Shown: one piece after another, positions 44,376 through 54,472 of the stretch
How positions within the stretch are numbered: the stretch's first letter is position 1
Layout: every line of letters begins with the position of its first letter
NCBI RefSeq assembly: GCF_900142275.1
Contig: NZ_FRAI01000010.1
Location: 22,765-86,764, forward strand
Length of the DNA stretch: 64,000 nt
Direction of reading: 5' to 3'
DNA from: Anaerobranca californiensis DSM 14826
Lineage (GTDB): Bacteria; Bacillota; Proteinivoracia; Proteinivoracales; Proteinivoracaceae
Notes under the pieces: generated by a model
Seen by the model: only the letters and a program-made list of their open reading frames with translations
The model's database searches: none
Told to the model about the DNA's origin: nothing
Translations under genes and position numbers: made by a program

Positions 44376-45211
44376 TAAAAAGGTTTTCCTGTATAAGCTG
44401 TATAAATTTTTTCTGCTCCATCTTCAACGTTATCAGGATATTTAATAGGTAATCCCAGATCAATTAATCTAGTAAACAGTTGATAAAGTTGAGGTTGCAC
44501 CAAATCAGCTTTTTCTAACAGTTGAAGGTTTTGAAATATTTCTGTTCCATTACTTTTAGCGATTATTTCTCCTTTGGTAAAAAGATAAGTAATATCAGTT
44601 ATATCAGGTACCAACTCCATATCATGGGTAGTAGTTACAATTGTGGTCCCATGGGCAAAACAAAAGTGGTTTATCATATCTATAATGCTTAATTTAGAAC
44701 GGGGATCTAACCCGGTAAAGGGTTCATCTAAAAGTAATACTTCAGGATTAGTCACTAAAGCCCCAGCTAAAACTACTTTTTTCTTTTCCCCACCACTTAA
44801 ATAATGGGGAACTTTTTTTGCTAGACCTGTTAACTTTAATTCAGTTAAAATCCAATGGACTCTATCTTTTATTTCATTTTCCGGGATGTTGTTATTCCGT
44901 AAAGTTAAAGCAATATCATCATAAACAGTAGGTGCGATAATTTGTTCGTCGGTATTTTGTAACACTACACCAATCCTATTACGGATGGCATGAAATTTTT
45001 TGTATGGTTTTATACCTAGTACCAATAGTTCTCCTTCAACATTTTCCATTAATCCTAAAATCCCTTTGTATAAAGTGGTTTTACCTGAGCCATTACTCCC
45101 TAATATAGTTATTCTTTCCCCTTTTTTTACTATAAACTCTCCCTTTAATTCTACTTTAGTTTGATCTGGATAAATAAAAACTGTATCCTTTGCTTTGATG
45201 ATTGATTCCAA
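44375..45211 (-). CDS. cbiO: Energy-coupling factor transporter ATPase (Co/Ni)
   Basis: The ATPase of an ECF importer. Walker A is GSNGSGKTTL (about residues 38-47), then the Q-loop region RNRIGVVLQNTDEQIIAPTV, signature LSGGEKKKV, Walker B VLLLDEPFTGLDP and an H-loop TTHDMEL. The 278-residue length is typical. It is coupled to cbiQ and cbiM directly upstream. Only one ATPase is present, as in Co/Ni ECF systems. Confidence 0.92.
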   Translation of the reverse strand: MESIIKAKDTVFIYPDQTKVELKGEFIVKKGERITILGSNGSGKTTLYKGILGLMENVEGELLVLGIKPYKKFHAIRNRIGVVLQNTDEQIIAPTVYDDIALTLRNNNIPENEIKDRVHWILTELKLTGLAKKVPHYLSGGEKKKVVLAGALVTNPEVLLLDEPFTGLDPRSKLSIIDMINHFCFAHGTTIVTTTHDMELVPDITDITYLFTKGEIIAKSNGTEIFQNLQLLEKADLVQPQLYQLFTRLIDLGLPIKYPDNVEDGAEKIYTAYTGKPF

Positions 45212-45226
45212 ATTATATTCCCTCCC

Positions 45227-45925
45227 TTATACCCAAAAATACAAAAGAATAGAAAAAATACTTAAAAATACAGGGTATAAATTCCAGATTGTAGTTTTTT
45301 CTTTTTCTAATTTAATATTACCAATTTCATAACCTCGAATATAAAAAATTTCTTTCATCCTTTCAGCAGAATCTAAAGCCTTTATAAATGTTATAGCAAT
45401 GGCACCACCGGCATTTTTCAAATTTCTAAAAACAGAAAATCTTCCGGTACCACCCTTTAATTTTATAGTCAATAATAAATTGCTGATTAATTTATGAAAA
45501 ATAAAAAATGAGCGGTAAGTAAAAAATAAAGAATCTGTAATAAAACTAGGTAAAAACTTGCTACATAACGAAAACAAATAATAGATTGGTGTGGTAGCAA
45601 CTAATAATAACATTGATGTTGCAATAGCAACGGTCTTAGCTATTACCCAAAAAGCAGTTTCTAAATTGTGTCCTAATCCTAAAACAAATAGTCCAGAAAA
45701 AAATACCGGATAAAAAAGAAAAGGAATAATTTTTAAAAGGGGAACTCTGTTTATTACCATAATAGTAAATAATAATAGTAATATCAAATAAGGGAAGTAT
45801 GGGGATTTAGTTATGATTAATAATGTTATAACAATTATTGTAAAGAGAACTTTATAACTAGTATTTGCTGTATGGATAGGACTTTTCCCTTTTGTCGCTA
45901 GGTAATCAATAACTTCTAGTCCCAT
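45227..45925 (-). CDS. cbiQ: ECF transporter transmembrane subunit CbiQ
   Basis: The T-component that couples ATPase movement to the substrate subunit. It has about five to six helices in 232 residues and the coupling motif ALDSAERMKEIFYIRGYE near residues 185-202. It starts one base from the cbiM stop. Confidence 0.9.
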   Translation of the reverse strand: MGLEVIDYLATKGKSPIHTANTSYKVLFTIIVITLLIITKSPYFPYLILLLLFTIMVINRVPLLKIIPFLFYPVFFSGLFVLGLGHNLETAFWVIAKTVAIATSMLLLVATTPIYYLFSLCSKFLPSFITDSLFFTYRSFFIFHKLISNLLLTIKLKGGTGRFSVFRNLKNAGGAIAITFIKALDSAERMKEIFYIRGYEIGNIKLEKEKTTIWNLYPVFLSIFSILLYFWV

Positions 45926-46609
45926 TTAAAAACCACCCTTTAGTAGATAATCTGGTCTGATTTTTCTAAAGTAATTTACTATAATCAATATAACTAAACC
46001 TTCAATAGTAGCTCCAAACAATACAATACCTAAAACCAACATGGCAAACCTACTATAAGTGAGATTTTCACCTGTTGTAACATCTTCCCCATGGTCGTGA
46101 TCACAGGAGTGGTAAACAAAAGCAGGCTCTATACCTCCAATTCCTACTACAGTTATCATTAAACTTGCGGAAATAATTAATGCTAGCAAAACAGTAGTAA
46201 AAAGAGCATATTGCCATTTTAATCCTTTTGTTAAGAGAAAAGAGAATAAATAATAGCCTATAAAAACCTCTGAACCCATAATTAACGTATTTAAACCTAC
46301 TACTGTTATACCACCATGACCAAAGGTTGCTAAAATTATATTAACCAAAAATATAGAAATAAATCCTAGTTTAGGTCCAATAATTAATGCTGTGAGGATA
46401 GACAAATTAAGATGAAATGGTATTCCCAAAGGAATTGACATAACAATTAACATCAAAGCAGACATAATTCCTAATTTGGCAATATTGTTAAATAACTCTT
46501 CCTTCTTTGTAGTAATTAAAATATATCCTATAATAAATAAGGTGGTTAAATATCCAAATAAAGCTAATTGCCACTGAAGTAAATCATCGGTTATGTGTAA
46601 ATGGCTCAT
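45926..46609 (-). CDS. cbiM: CbiM-like cobalt/nickel substrate-binding membrane subunit
   Basis: A 227-residue membrane protein with about six helices. GIPFHLNLSILTALIIGPKLGFISI and FGHGGITVVGLNTLIMG match CbiM/NikM. The usual N-terminal metal-binding MHI is MSHLHI here. A loop near residues 166-176 has HSCDHDHGED, a likely extra metal-binding patch. No CbiN or NikN gene is present. Metal specificity (Co or Ni) cannot be read from the sequence. Confidence 0.82.
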   Translation of the reverse strand: MSHLHITDDLLQWQLALFGYLTTLFIIGYILITTKKEELFNNIAKLGIMSALMLIVMSIPLGIPFHLNLSILTALIIGPKLGFISIFLVNIILATFGHGGITVVGLNTLIMGSEVFIGYYLFSFLLTKGLKWQYALFTTVLLALIISASLMITVVGIGGIEPAFVYHSCDHDHGEDVTTGENLTYSRFAMLVLGIVLFGATIEGLVILIIVNYFRKIRPDYLLKGGF

Positions 46610-46738
46610 TAAAATCCCTCCTTTTTCTCTTTAAATATCTTCTATTTAATAGTTATATTCACTAAAATTCATTTTAAAACAAAAATAGTAAATATATTAT
46701 AACCTAATTTTAGTACTTTACTTAAATAATACTTGAAT

Positions 46739-46772
46739 TCAAAAAAAATAGCAAGATTATACATAATCTTGC
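46739..46772 (-). terminator. Intrinsic terminator after the PRC-barrel gene
   Basis: A 10-bp perfect stem (46751-46760 with 46763-46772) is followed on the minus strand by TATTTTTTTT. It isolates the ECF operon from the upstream gene. The region 46610-46738 otherwise has only a TATAAT hexamer (46696-46701 on the minus strand) as a possible promoter. Confidence 0.88.
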
Positions 46773-46792
46773 ATGGATTTAATTATTAGCTA

Positions 46793-47266
46793 TTAATGAT
46801 TAAAAACAATAATTACATCTTTTCCTATTGTTCTTATTTTAGATATTTCTATTTCTCCCTTTTCTTCACCGAAAAGATTTGTTTTATTATCTATTATTTT
46901 AATTCCAGTTACTTCTCCACCAGGAAAAGAAAAAATTATTTCTCCCAACTTACCTAAAGTTGAACCATTTTCTAGCATAATATTTCTCCCAACTAAATTT
47001 GTGAATCGATAACTTTCCAATTCTTTTGGTATATCTTGATCAAATTCTAAGTTTTCAACGGTTACAGCATCTGAACCTATATGGCTTATTTTATCTAATG
47101 TTAAACAACTTTGACTTTTTTTAAACAGACCAACCTTTTCATTTAACTCTACTATAACAACTTTTTTAGTAGCGGGATCTATTATTAAATCTGAGACTTT
47201 ACCTATCTGATTCCCCTCATTTAAATTAATTACAGGTAAACCGATTATCTCTTTGGATTTTAACAT
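46793..47266 (-). CDS. PRC-barrel domain protein (two tandem PRC barrels)
   Basis: A 157-residue soluble protein of unknown function. Two PRC-barrel-like units are visible: LKSKEIIGLPVINLNEGNQIGKVSDLI at the start and YRFTNLVGRNIMLENGSTLGKLGEII in the middle. Such proteins bind RNA or membrane partners. AGAGGAG precedes the ATG at 47266. It is monocistronic, followed by its own terminator. Confidence 0.8.
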   Translation of the reverse strand: MLKSKEIIGLPVINLNEGNQIGKVSDLIIDPATKKVVIVELNEKVGLFKKSQSCLTLDKISHIGSDAVTVENLEFDQDIPKELESYRFTNLVGRNIMLENGSTLGKLGEIIFSFPGGEVTGIKIIDNKTNLFGEEKGEIEISKIRTIGKDVIIVFNH

Positions 47267-47348
47267 ATTTCCACTCCTCTCCAATCCGTTAATTATATAT
47301 TAACACAAATATTAGAAAATTGAAACTGATATCACTGGATATTTATCC

Positions 47349-48617
47349 CTAAATAAAATTGGAAACTTTTGTAGTTGATTTAGTTAAAAATTTATATCTC
47401 AGAAGAAATGTAAAGGAACCTAACATTCTAAAAGTACCTGCAGTTATTAAAGCCAAATAAATACTGCCAAAGGTTTCATAAACGAAAGCCCCTACCATAG
47501 GTGATACAATAGCTGATAAACTTATTAAAGTATTGTATAATGCAATAGAAAGTGTTCTATTTTCATTAGGTACTACTTCTAATAATAGGTTAAATAACAC
47601 CAAACTTATGCCAGCCACAGCTGTGCCCATAAAAAAATTGACTACTAATAAAATATAAAGATTCCAAGATATAGCAAATAAAAATGGAGACATGGCAATA
47701 GAAAATGTCGCTAAAATTACCGCATAATTATTTCCTTTTTTATTGACAAGTTTACTCCATAGTGGATATGTAATAAATCCTGCTAATCCATTCCCTACTG
47801 ATAAATAACTGATCCAGGTACCATCTGCCCCTAAATAATCAATTTGATAAATAGTAAATAAAGGCCATCCCATTTGCCAACCGAAATGAAAGAGTAATGA
47901 ACAAAGACTAAATAAAACAAAGGGTTTATGTGTTAAAACTTGTTTGATTTTATTATTAAAGGTTTCTGAATTTTGGTCCGTAGATAAAGAATTTTCTTGA
48001 AAAATCGGCTCTTTCATTCTTAGGTGATAATAAACTTCTAAAAGGGCAAAACCAAAAGCAATTATAAAAAACAGTTGATAGATTTTGATTTCAGAATTTC
48101 CTTTGTACATTCTTAAAATTTGCCCTGCTATAAGGGTAATAGTCATACCACAAATAGATGTTATTTTATTCCTAGTAGCAAAAGCTTGTGCCCTTCTTTC
48201 TGGAGGAATGGCAGTGGCAATAAATGATTGCCAAGAAACCCCTGACAAACCACCAGGAAAATTCATAACACTATAAATAATAATTAGAGCACTTATCCTA
48301 TATGGTGCCGGTAATTGAGGTGTTAATGCTAAAAGTATAAAGAAAAATCTAGTTATAAAAATAAAAAGTCCGGTAATTTTCTTTTTTTCTTTATATTGAT
48401 CTACCAAAATGCTCCCTGGTATCATTGCTAAAACAGACATAAGTGCTGGAAAAGAACTTAACATGGCTATTTCATAAGCCTCTGCTCCTAAATTCTTAGC
48501 TAAAATACCAATAAAGGGAGTTACTAAATTAAGTGCTAGTACAGAGTAAATACCATTTAAAGTATTACACTTAATATTATTCTTTATATCCTGTTCAGAA
48601 AGAGAATAATTTCCCAT
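47349..48617 (-). CDS. Major facilitator superfamily transporter
   Basis: A 422-residue protein with about twelve transmembrane helices. The MFS loop-like segment is ILVDQYKEKKKITGLFIFITR, and RRAQAFATRNKITSICGMTITL is typical of a Firmicute MFS group without known substrate. It lies alone between the PRC-barrel and TPR genes. No regulator is beside it. Confidence 0.8.
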   Translation of the reverse strand: MGNYSLSEQDIKNNIKCNTLNGIYSVLALNLVTPFIGILAKNLGAEAYEIAMLSSFPALMSVLAMIPGSILVDQYKEKKKITGLFIFITRFFFILLALTPQLPAPYRISALIIIYSVMNFPGGLSGVSWQSFIATAIPPERRAQAFATRNKITSICGMTITLIAGQILRMYKGNSEIKIYQLFFIIAFGFALLEVYYHLRMKEPIFQENSLSTDQNSETFNNKIKQVLTHKPFVLFSLCSLLFHFGWQMGWPLFTIYQIDYLGADGTWISYLSVGNGLAGFITYPLWSKLVNKKGNNYAVILATFSIAMSPFLFAISWNLYILLVVNFFMGTAVAGISLVLFNLLLEVVPNENRTLSIALYNTLISLSAIVSPMVGAFVYETFGSIYLALITAGTFRMLGSFTFLLRYKFLTKSTTKVSNFI

Positions 48618-48691
48618 AATCGATTAATCCACTCCTCTATTGTTCTCACCGTTAATTATACCATAAATTTCGTAATACGAAATAGTGATTT

Positions 48692-48723
48692 AAAAAAATT
48701 AACCTAATTTAGAATTAGGTTAA
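48692..48723 (-). terminator. Intrinsic terminator overlapping the TPR gene stop
   Basis: An 11-bp perfect stem (48699-48709 with 48713-48723) has a 3-base loop and is followed by TTTTTTT on the minus strand. The TPR gene stop codon is in the stem. Confidence 0.88.
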
Positions 48724-50375
48724 ATACCATATAGCACTTTTTTAATTTTTAACATTTTTTCTTTTATGCCTCTTTCTTTAAAGTCGATATCCTGGATAAT
48801 TTCCTTATCCCTTTTTGTACAACCCACTTCAGAAATTACTAAAGCTACTAAAGCTTTTACCCATGTATCAATATTTCTTATAATCGGTTTTTCTTTTAAA
48901 ATATAATCATTCCAAATAGCCTGAGCGGTATAGATAAATACTAATTCTTTTTTTAATTCTATTTTTTTAATGGCTCTTTGCAATACTAATCTTTGAGGTT
49001 CAGTCCAACCCCTTTGGTTTTCATAGATATCATTTCTCCAAAACTCACAACAAGAGAAACTATAGTTAAAATCAAGTATTTTTTGAAAAGCAAAATTCCT
49101 TTGGTTATAGTTTTGTTGAATATCATAGCAAAAATCCACTATAGCAGCTAAATATTTACCATCTTGTAAACTTAGCATCAAATTTATTAAAGGTTCTTTT
49201 AAAGAATTATCGCCTTTATTTAAAACCCAAATTAAAGAATCTAATAAGGAGTTATCATCCCAATATTGATTTACTTTTTCTTTTAAATCAGAGGAAGAAA
49301 GTATTTTAATTATTTCAAGAAGGGAGTTATAAGGAACTTTAATTTGATAAGAAAGTTTACTAAATTCTTTTTCTTTTTTAATAATTTTATTAATTAAATT
49401 AGTATAATAGGCTGTAAAAGGATTACCAGGTTCAATTTCTTGTAATCTAATCCATTTTCCTTTAGATAGTTTAAATTTTTTCCTATTGAAGTCAGCTATA
49501 GCAGCGTAGTATAAAGCTTTAAAATTATTAGGTTCTTCTTGGAGAACTAACGATAAATAGGAAGCTGCTATTGAATCTTTTCCTAAACTACCATAAGTTA
49601 CCGCTAATTTAATTATTTCTTCAGTGTATAATCCATCGATGTCTATATTTGCTAACTGTTTTACCATAGCTCTTAAGTTTACTTCATCTTTTGCTTCTTT
49701 ATAAAAAGCGATTATATTACATAAAGAATAAATATTATTAGGCTCTATAGATAACGCTAGTTTAGATTCAGCAATTGCCTTTTTTAAATCCCCTTGATAA
49801 TAATAAGTTAATGCTAAATTATTGATAGGTGCCGTTACTTTAGAATTTATTTTTTTCGCTTCTTTAAATAATTTTTCCCCTTTAACATATTCCCCTTTTT
49901 CCACTAACTCGATACCCTTTGAACATAGTTGTTCTATTTTTTGCAAATCTCTCTTATCTATGAAATCCATGGTAAAATCTGAACTTTGAAAAGCACTTAA
50001 TATATCCCTTGCTTGTTGGGAATGTTCACCTTCAGGAGCCAATTGCAAATATTTCTCAAAACACATTTTGGCTTTTCGGTACTTTTGCATTTGACCATAG
50101 TTAATACCCATAAAAAACCAACACTCAATAAGCTCAGGATTAATTTTTAATGTTTGACGAAATATTTTATTTGATTCAGAAAGTTCTCCCATTTCCCCTA
50201 ATAATGAAGCTACATTGAAATGATTTATACTATTATCTGGTTCTATAACCATTGCCCTCTTATAATATTCTAAAGCTTTTTCTATATCATTTTTTAAATA
50301 ATAATTATTAGCTTTAGCAAAATAAAGATCTGCTCCCTTTGAAATAGAAATCACATTAGATGTTTTCTTAGACAT
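48720..50375 (-). CDS. Tetratricopeptide-repeat protein
   Basis: A 551-residue soluble protein. TPR units fill about residues 13-115 (ADLYFAKANNYYLKNDIEKA, LEYYKRAMVIEPDN, KIFRQTLKINPELIECWFFMG) and 150-310. The last ~220 residues are helical without a known domain. There is no signal peptide. It probably scaffolds protein-protein contacts. It has its own terminator and a good ribosome site. Confidence 0.8.
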   Translation of the reverse strand: MSKKTSNVISISKGADLYFAKANNYYLKNDIEKALEYYKRAMVIEPDNSINHFNVASLLGEMGELSESNKIFRQTLKINPELIECWFFMGINYGQMQKYRKAKMCFEKYLQLAPEGEHSQQARDILSAFQSSDFTMDFIDKRDLQKIEQLCSKGIELVEKGEYVKGEKLFKEAKKINSKVTAPINNLALTYYYQGDLKKAIAESKLALSIEPNNIYSLCNIIAFYKEAKDEVNLRAMVKQLANIDIDGLYTEEIIKLAVTYGSLGKDSIAASYLSLVLQEEPNNFKALYYAAIADFNRKKFKLSKGKWIRLQEIEPGNPFTAYYTNLINKIIKKEKEFSKLSYQIKVPYNSLLEIIKILSSSDLKEKVNQYWDDNSLLDSLIWVLNKGDNSLKEPLINLMLSLQDGKYLAAIVDFCYDIQQNYNQRNFAFQKILDFNYSFSCCEFWRNDIYENQRGWTEPQRLVLQRAIKKIELKKELVFIYTAQAIWNDYILKEKPIIRNIDTWVKALVALVISEVGCTKRDKEIIQDIDFKERGIKEKMLKIKKVLYGI

Positions 50376-50494
50376 TTTGCCACCACCTTTAAAACTTCCT
50401 TTTAAAACTTACAATTAAATATATTGTACAAAAAAAAGTAGTTTATAACAAGAAATAATTATATCATCCTTTGTTTTTTATAGGCAATAGTTTT

Positions 50495-50537
50495 CTGCAA
50501 AAAAGGAGTTTTGGAAATTATATCCCAAAACTCCTTT
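50495..50537 (-). terminator. Intrinsic terminator overlapping the folC 3' end
   Basis: A 13-bp perfect stem (50502-50514 with 50525-50537) has a 10-base loop and is followed by TTTTTTG on the minus strand. The last six codons of folC form one arm. Confidence 0.88.
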
Positions 50538-51798
50538 CTATTAGGTAATTTCTTATTGGTCCTACAGTATTAAAGGAACCGCAGACACACATTACTTTAT
50601 CGGTAGCTTTAAGGGCCTCACTAAAGGCCATTAATAAATCGTCATTTTTGCCTATTATCTCTAAATCCATTTTATTTACTATTTTTTCTAGTTCAGTTAC
50701 CTCCATTCCCCTATCGCCAATAGGTTTAGTAAGGTATAATTTAATATCTAGTAACTTTAAATGACTTAACATTGAAGATATATCTTTATCTTTAAAAATA
50801 CCTAAAACCATAGTTATAGAATCCTTCGGAAAATAATTAAGTAGATTATTTTTTAAAGCTTCCATACTGTTAGGGTTATGGGCAACATCTAAAATAATTT
50901 TTTTACCTTCAAATAATATTATTTCAAACCTGCCTGGCCACTTGGCATTCCTTAATCCTTCTTTTACTGAATCACTATAGATCGGAATATCCATGTCTTT
51001 CAATATTTGAATAGCTTTTAAAACTATTTTAAGATTATTTAATTGGTGTTTACCTAGTAAAGATAGAGTAAACACTTCCCCTTCAAATTCAACAACCTGT
51101 CCTTCTTCGGTATCATTAATTAGCTGAAATTGAACCTCTTCAGCTAAGTATACCGGAGCTTTTTTCCCCTTTGCCACATCTGTTATGACATTTTGGGCTT
51201 TCCCATCCATTAACCCAAGGCATAAAGGGATACCTTCTTTTATAATCCCTGCCTTTTCAAAGGCTATTTGTTCCACCGTATCCCCTAAAATTTGAGTATG
51301 ATCTAAATCAATATTTGTAATAATGGAAAGGATAGGAGTAACTACATTTGTCGCATCAAACCTTCCCCCTAAACCCACTTCTAATACTACATAATCCACT
51401 TTTTGTTCCTTAAAATACAGAAAAGCTAATGCAGTAACTACTTCAAACTCCGTAGGATACCCTAGTGGGTGGTTAACAAAATGTTTAAGGGCATCATTAA
51501 AGAGAGGATAATATTTATCTAGGTCTTCATCACTAATTTGGTTATCATTAATGGTAATCCTCTCATTAAATTTATAGAGGGCGGGGGATATATATACCCC
51601 CACCTTATAACCCTGCTTTTGTAATATCGATGCTAACATGTGACAGGTAGAACCTTTACCGTTTGTCCCACCGACATGAATGAACTTAAGATCATTTTGT
51701 GGATTTCCTAATATTTCACATAACAGCTGCATCCTTTTACAGCCTTCACTATTCATCCCAAATTTCTCTAAAGATTGGATTAAATTTAACATTCCCAT
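50518..51798 (-). CDS. folC: Folylpolyglutamate synthase / dihydrofolate synthase
   Basis: Adds glutamates to folates (and possibly glutamate to dihydropteroate). The P-loop is HVGGTNGKGSTCHML (about residues 41-55), then LEVGLGGRFDATNVV and ILDVAHNPNSMEAL, all typical of FolC. The 426-residue length is standard. It starts two bases after valS, a pairing common in Firmicutes, and probably shares the T-box control. Confidence 0.94.
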   Translation of the reverse strand: MGMLNLIQSLEKFGMNSEGCKRMQLLCEILGNPQNDLKFIHVGGTNGKGSTCHMLASILQKQGYKVGVYISPALYKFNERITINDNQISDEDLDKYYPLFNDALKHFVNHPLGYPTEFEVVTALAFLYFKEQKVDYVVLEVGLGGRFDATNVVTPILSIITNIDLDHTQILGDTVEQIAFEKAGIIKEGIPLCLGLMDGKAQNVITDVAKGKKAPVYLAEEVQFQLINDTEEGQVVEFEGEVFTLSLLGKHQLNNLKIVLKAIQILKDMDIPIYSDSVKEGLRNAKWPGRFEIILFEGKKIILDVAHNPNSMEALKNNLLNYFPKDSITMVLGIFKDKDISSMLSHLKLLDIKLYLTKPIGDRGMEVTELEKIVNKMDLEIIGKNDDLLMAFSEALKATDKVMCVCGSFNTVGPIRNYLIERSFGI

Positions 51799-51800
51799 AT

Positions 51801-54434
51801 TTATCCCTTTAACTCCTGCAACCGTTCAATTATTTTACTTCTTTTTCTCATGTATTCTTCCATTTTAGCTTTTTCTTTTTCAATAACAGCTTGAGGAGCT
51901 TTCTGGACAAAACCAGGGTTCTCTAATTTTTTCTGAATCCTTTCTACTTCAAAGTCTAGATTCTTGATTTCTTTATTTAAACGTTGAATTTCCTGTTCTA
52001 AATCTATTAACCCAGATAATGGTAAGAATATTTCTCCCGCTGAGACCACCAAAGTTACAGCTTTTTCAATTTTTTCCCCTTGTTCTTCCTTAACAACAAG
52101 GGTTTTAAGACCAGCTAATGGTTTAATATAAATTTCACCATCAATTATTTCTTTATAAACCCCTTTATCCTTTGTTACAATTATAGCTTCTACATCCTTT
52201 TTAGAAGCGACATTCATTTCACTTTTAACATTTCTGATCCCTTTTATGATTTCCATAATATAAGAGAATTGCCTTTCTATTTCAGGCCTTATTAATCTAT
52301 CATCAACTTCCGGCCAGTTTTCTGTTATTAAATAACCTTTTTTTGTAGGTAAAAAGCTGTATATTTCTTCTGAAATAAAAGGCATAAAGGGATGTAATAA
52401 CTTCATAGTCTGGGTTAAAACGTGGACCAAAACTGATTGGGCCGTTTTTTTATCTTTAACATTATCTCCATATAATCTAGGTTTAGTTATTTCTATATAC
52501 CAGTCACAAAATTCATTCCATAAAAAATCATAAACTTCTTTTGCTCCATTACCTAACTCAAATCTTTCCAATTCTTTATTTACATTTTGGATAGTTGTAT
52601 TTAATCTACTTAAAATCCATTTATCAGCTAAAGTTAAATTAGAATGGATGTCTAAATCTTCTATTTTAAAGTCCTGTAAATTCATGAGAACAAACCTTGC
52701 TGCATTCCAAATTTTATTAGCAAAGTTTCTACTATTTTCTACTTTATCTTCACTAAAGCGAATATCGTTTCCTGGGGCTATCCCAGTAATCAATGTAAAT
52801 CTCAAGGTATCTGTACCATATTTATCGATTATATCTAATGGATCAACTCCATTACCTAAAGATTTACTCATTTTTCGCCCTTGGGCATCCCTCACTAATC
52901 CATGGATATAGACATATTCAAAGGGTCTTTGTTTTGTAAATTCAAGGGAAGTGAAGATCATTCGGGCAACCCAAAAGTATATGATATCATAACCTGTAAC
53001 TAAAACAGATGTAGGGAAGTAACGTTGAAAATCAGGGGTATTATCTGGCCATCCTAATGTTGAAAAAGGCCAAAGAGCTGAGCTAAACCATGTATCTAAT
53101 ACATCTTCATCTTGTTTTAGATTTGTTCCTCCACACTTACCGCAAAGGGTAGGAGTTTCCCTCTCTACAATTATCTCTCCACATTCACAATACCAAGCTG
53201 GGATCCTATGTCCCCACCAAATTTGTCTAGAAATACACCAATCTCTGACATTTTCTACCCAATTCAAATATATTCTAGCAAACCTTTCAGGGATGAATTT
53301 TATTTCCCCTGATTTAACTTTTTCAATGGCAGGCTGAGCTAATGGTTTCATTTTAACAAACCATTGATCTGAATAATAGGGCTCTATAATTGTAGAACAA
53401 CGTTCACAATGTCCAACACTGTGAAGATGATCTTCTACCTTTAACAAATAACCTAAATCCTCTAATTCTTTTATCAATTCCTTTCGGCATTGGAAACGAT
53501 CCATACCTTGATAATGTAAAGCTTCACCTGTCATTTTCCCTTTTTCGTCAATTACTACAATTGAAGGCAAACCATGCCTTTTAGCAATTTCATGGTCATT
53601 GGGATCATGGGCTGGAGTTACCTTTACAGCACCAGTTCCAAATTCAGCATCGACATATTCATCGGCGACTATTGGCACTATTCTATTTGTAATTGGCAAT
53701 ATCACATTTTTACCAATTAACTCCCGGTATCTCTCATCTTTAGGATTTACAGCCACCCCAGTATCCCCTAACATGGTTTCCGGTCTAGTAGTGGCAACTA
53801 CTAAATATTGATCACTATTCTCAACAGGATATTTTATATGCCATAAATTCCCTTGTTTTTCTATATGTTCAACTTCTATATCAGATAAAGCAGTTTGACA
53901 GCGGGGACACCAGTTGATAATGTACTTACCTCTATAGATCAATCCCCTCTTATATAGTTCAACAAAAACTGTTTTAACAGCTTCAGAGCAACCTTCATCT
54001 AAGGTGAATCTTTCCCTTGACCAATCACAAGATACCCCTAGTTTTTTAAGTTGAGAAGTTATCCTTTGATGATATTCTTCTTTCCATTTCCACACTAAAT
54101 CTAAAAATTTTTCCCTTCCCAAATCATGCCTTGTTTTATCATGTTCCTTTTTAAGGTGTTCCTCTACCTTAATTTGTGTAGCTATCCCTGCATGGTCGGT
54201 ACCTGGTACCCATAAAGTATCGTAACCCTGCATTCTTTTCCAGCGGATAAGAATATCTTGTAATGTGTTGTCTAGGGCATGCCCCATGTGTAAAGCACCA
54301 GTTACATTTGGTGGGGGAATTACAATAGTAAAAGTTTCTTTAGTTTTATCTCCCGATGGTTTAAAAAGTTGTTGTTCTGACCAAATATTATACCATTTTT
54401 CTTCAAAGGATTTAGGGTCATATACCTTTTCCAT
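51801..54434 (-). CDS. valS: Valyl-tRNA synthetase
   Basis: A class I synthetase charging tRNA-Val. HIGH is PPPNVTGALHMGH (near residue 45), KMSKS is DAQGRKMSKSLGNG, the editing domain has TTRPETMLGDTGVAV, and the C-terminal coiled coil spans the last ~65 residues. An extension to 54482 lies inside the T-box terminator. AAAAGGAGG precedes the ATG at 54434, so the protein is 877 residues. It is regulated by the upstream T-box. Confidence 0.97.
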   Translation of the reverse strand: MEKVYDPKSFEEKWYNIWSEQQLFKPSGDKTKETFTIVIPPPNVTGALHMGHALDNTLQDILIRWKRMQGYDTLWVPGTDHAGIATQIKVEEHLKKEHDKTRHDLGREKFLDLVWKWKEEYHQRITSQLKKLGVSCDWSRERFTLDEGCSEAVKTVFVELYKRGLIYRGKYIINWCPRCQTALSDIEVEHIEKQGNLWHIKYPVENSDQYLVVATTRPETMLGDTGVAVNPKDERYRELIGKNVILPITNRIVPIVADEYVDAEFGTGAVKVTPAHDPNDHEIAKRHGLPSIVVIDEKGKMTGEALHYQGMDRFQCRKELIKELEDLGYLLKVEDHLHSVGHCERCSTIIEPYYSDQWFVKMKPLAQPAIEKVKSGEIKFIPERFARIYLNWVENVRDWCISRQIWWGHRIPAWYCECGEIIVERETPTLCGKCGGTNLKQDEDVLDTWFSSALWPFSTLGWPDNTPDFQRYFPTSVLVTGYDIIYFWVARMIFTSLEFTKQRPFEYVYIHGLVRDAQGRKMSKSLGNGVDPLDIIDKYGTDTLRFTLITGIAPGNDIRFSEDKVENSRNFANKIWNAARFVLMNLQDFKIEDLDIHSNLTLADKWILSRLNTTIQNVNKELERFELGNGAKEVYDFLWNEFCDWYIEITKPRLYGDNVKDKKTAQSVLVHVLTQTMKLLHPFMPFISEEIYSFLPTKKGYLITENWPEVDDRLIRPEIERQFSYIMEIIKGIRNVKSEMNVASKKDVEAIIVTKDKGVYKEIIDGEIYIKPLAGLKTLVVKEEQGEKIEKAVTLVVSAGEIFLPLSGLIDLEQEIQRLNKEIKNLDFEVERIQKKLENPGFVQKAPQAVIEKEKAKMEEYMRKRSKIIERLQELKG

Positions 54435-54472
54435 GATTTTTCCTCCTTTTATTAATTTTATTAAATAAATAA

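Noticed and set aside
46610..46792. Cobalamin or NiCo riboswitch ahead of cbiM
   Set aside because: The 183-base region is AT-rich with one terminator of the upstream gene and lacks the conserved cores of either riboswitch.
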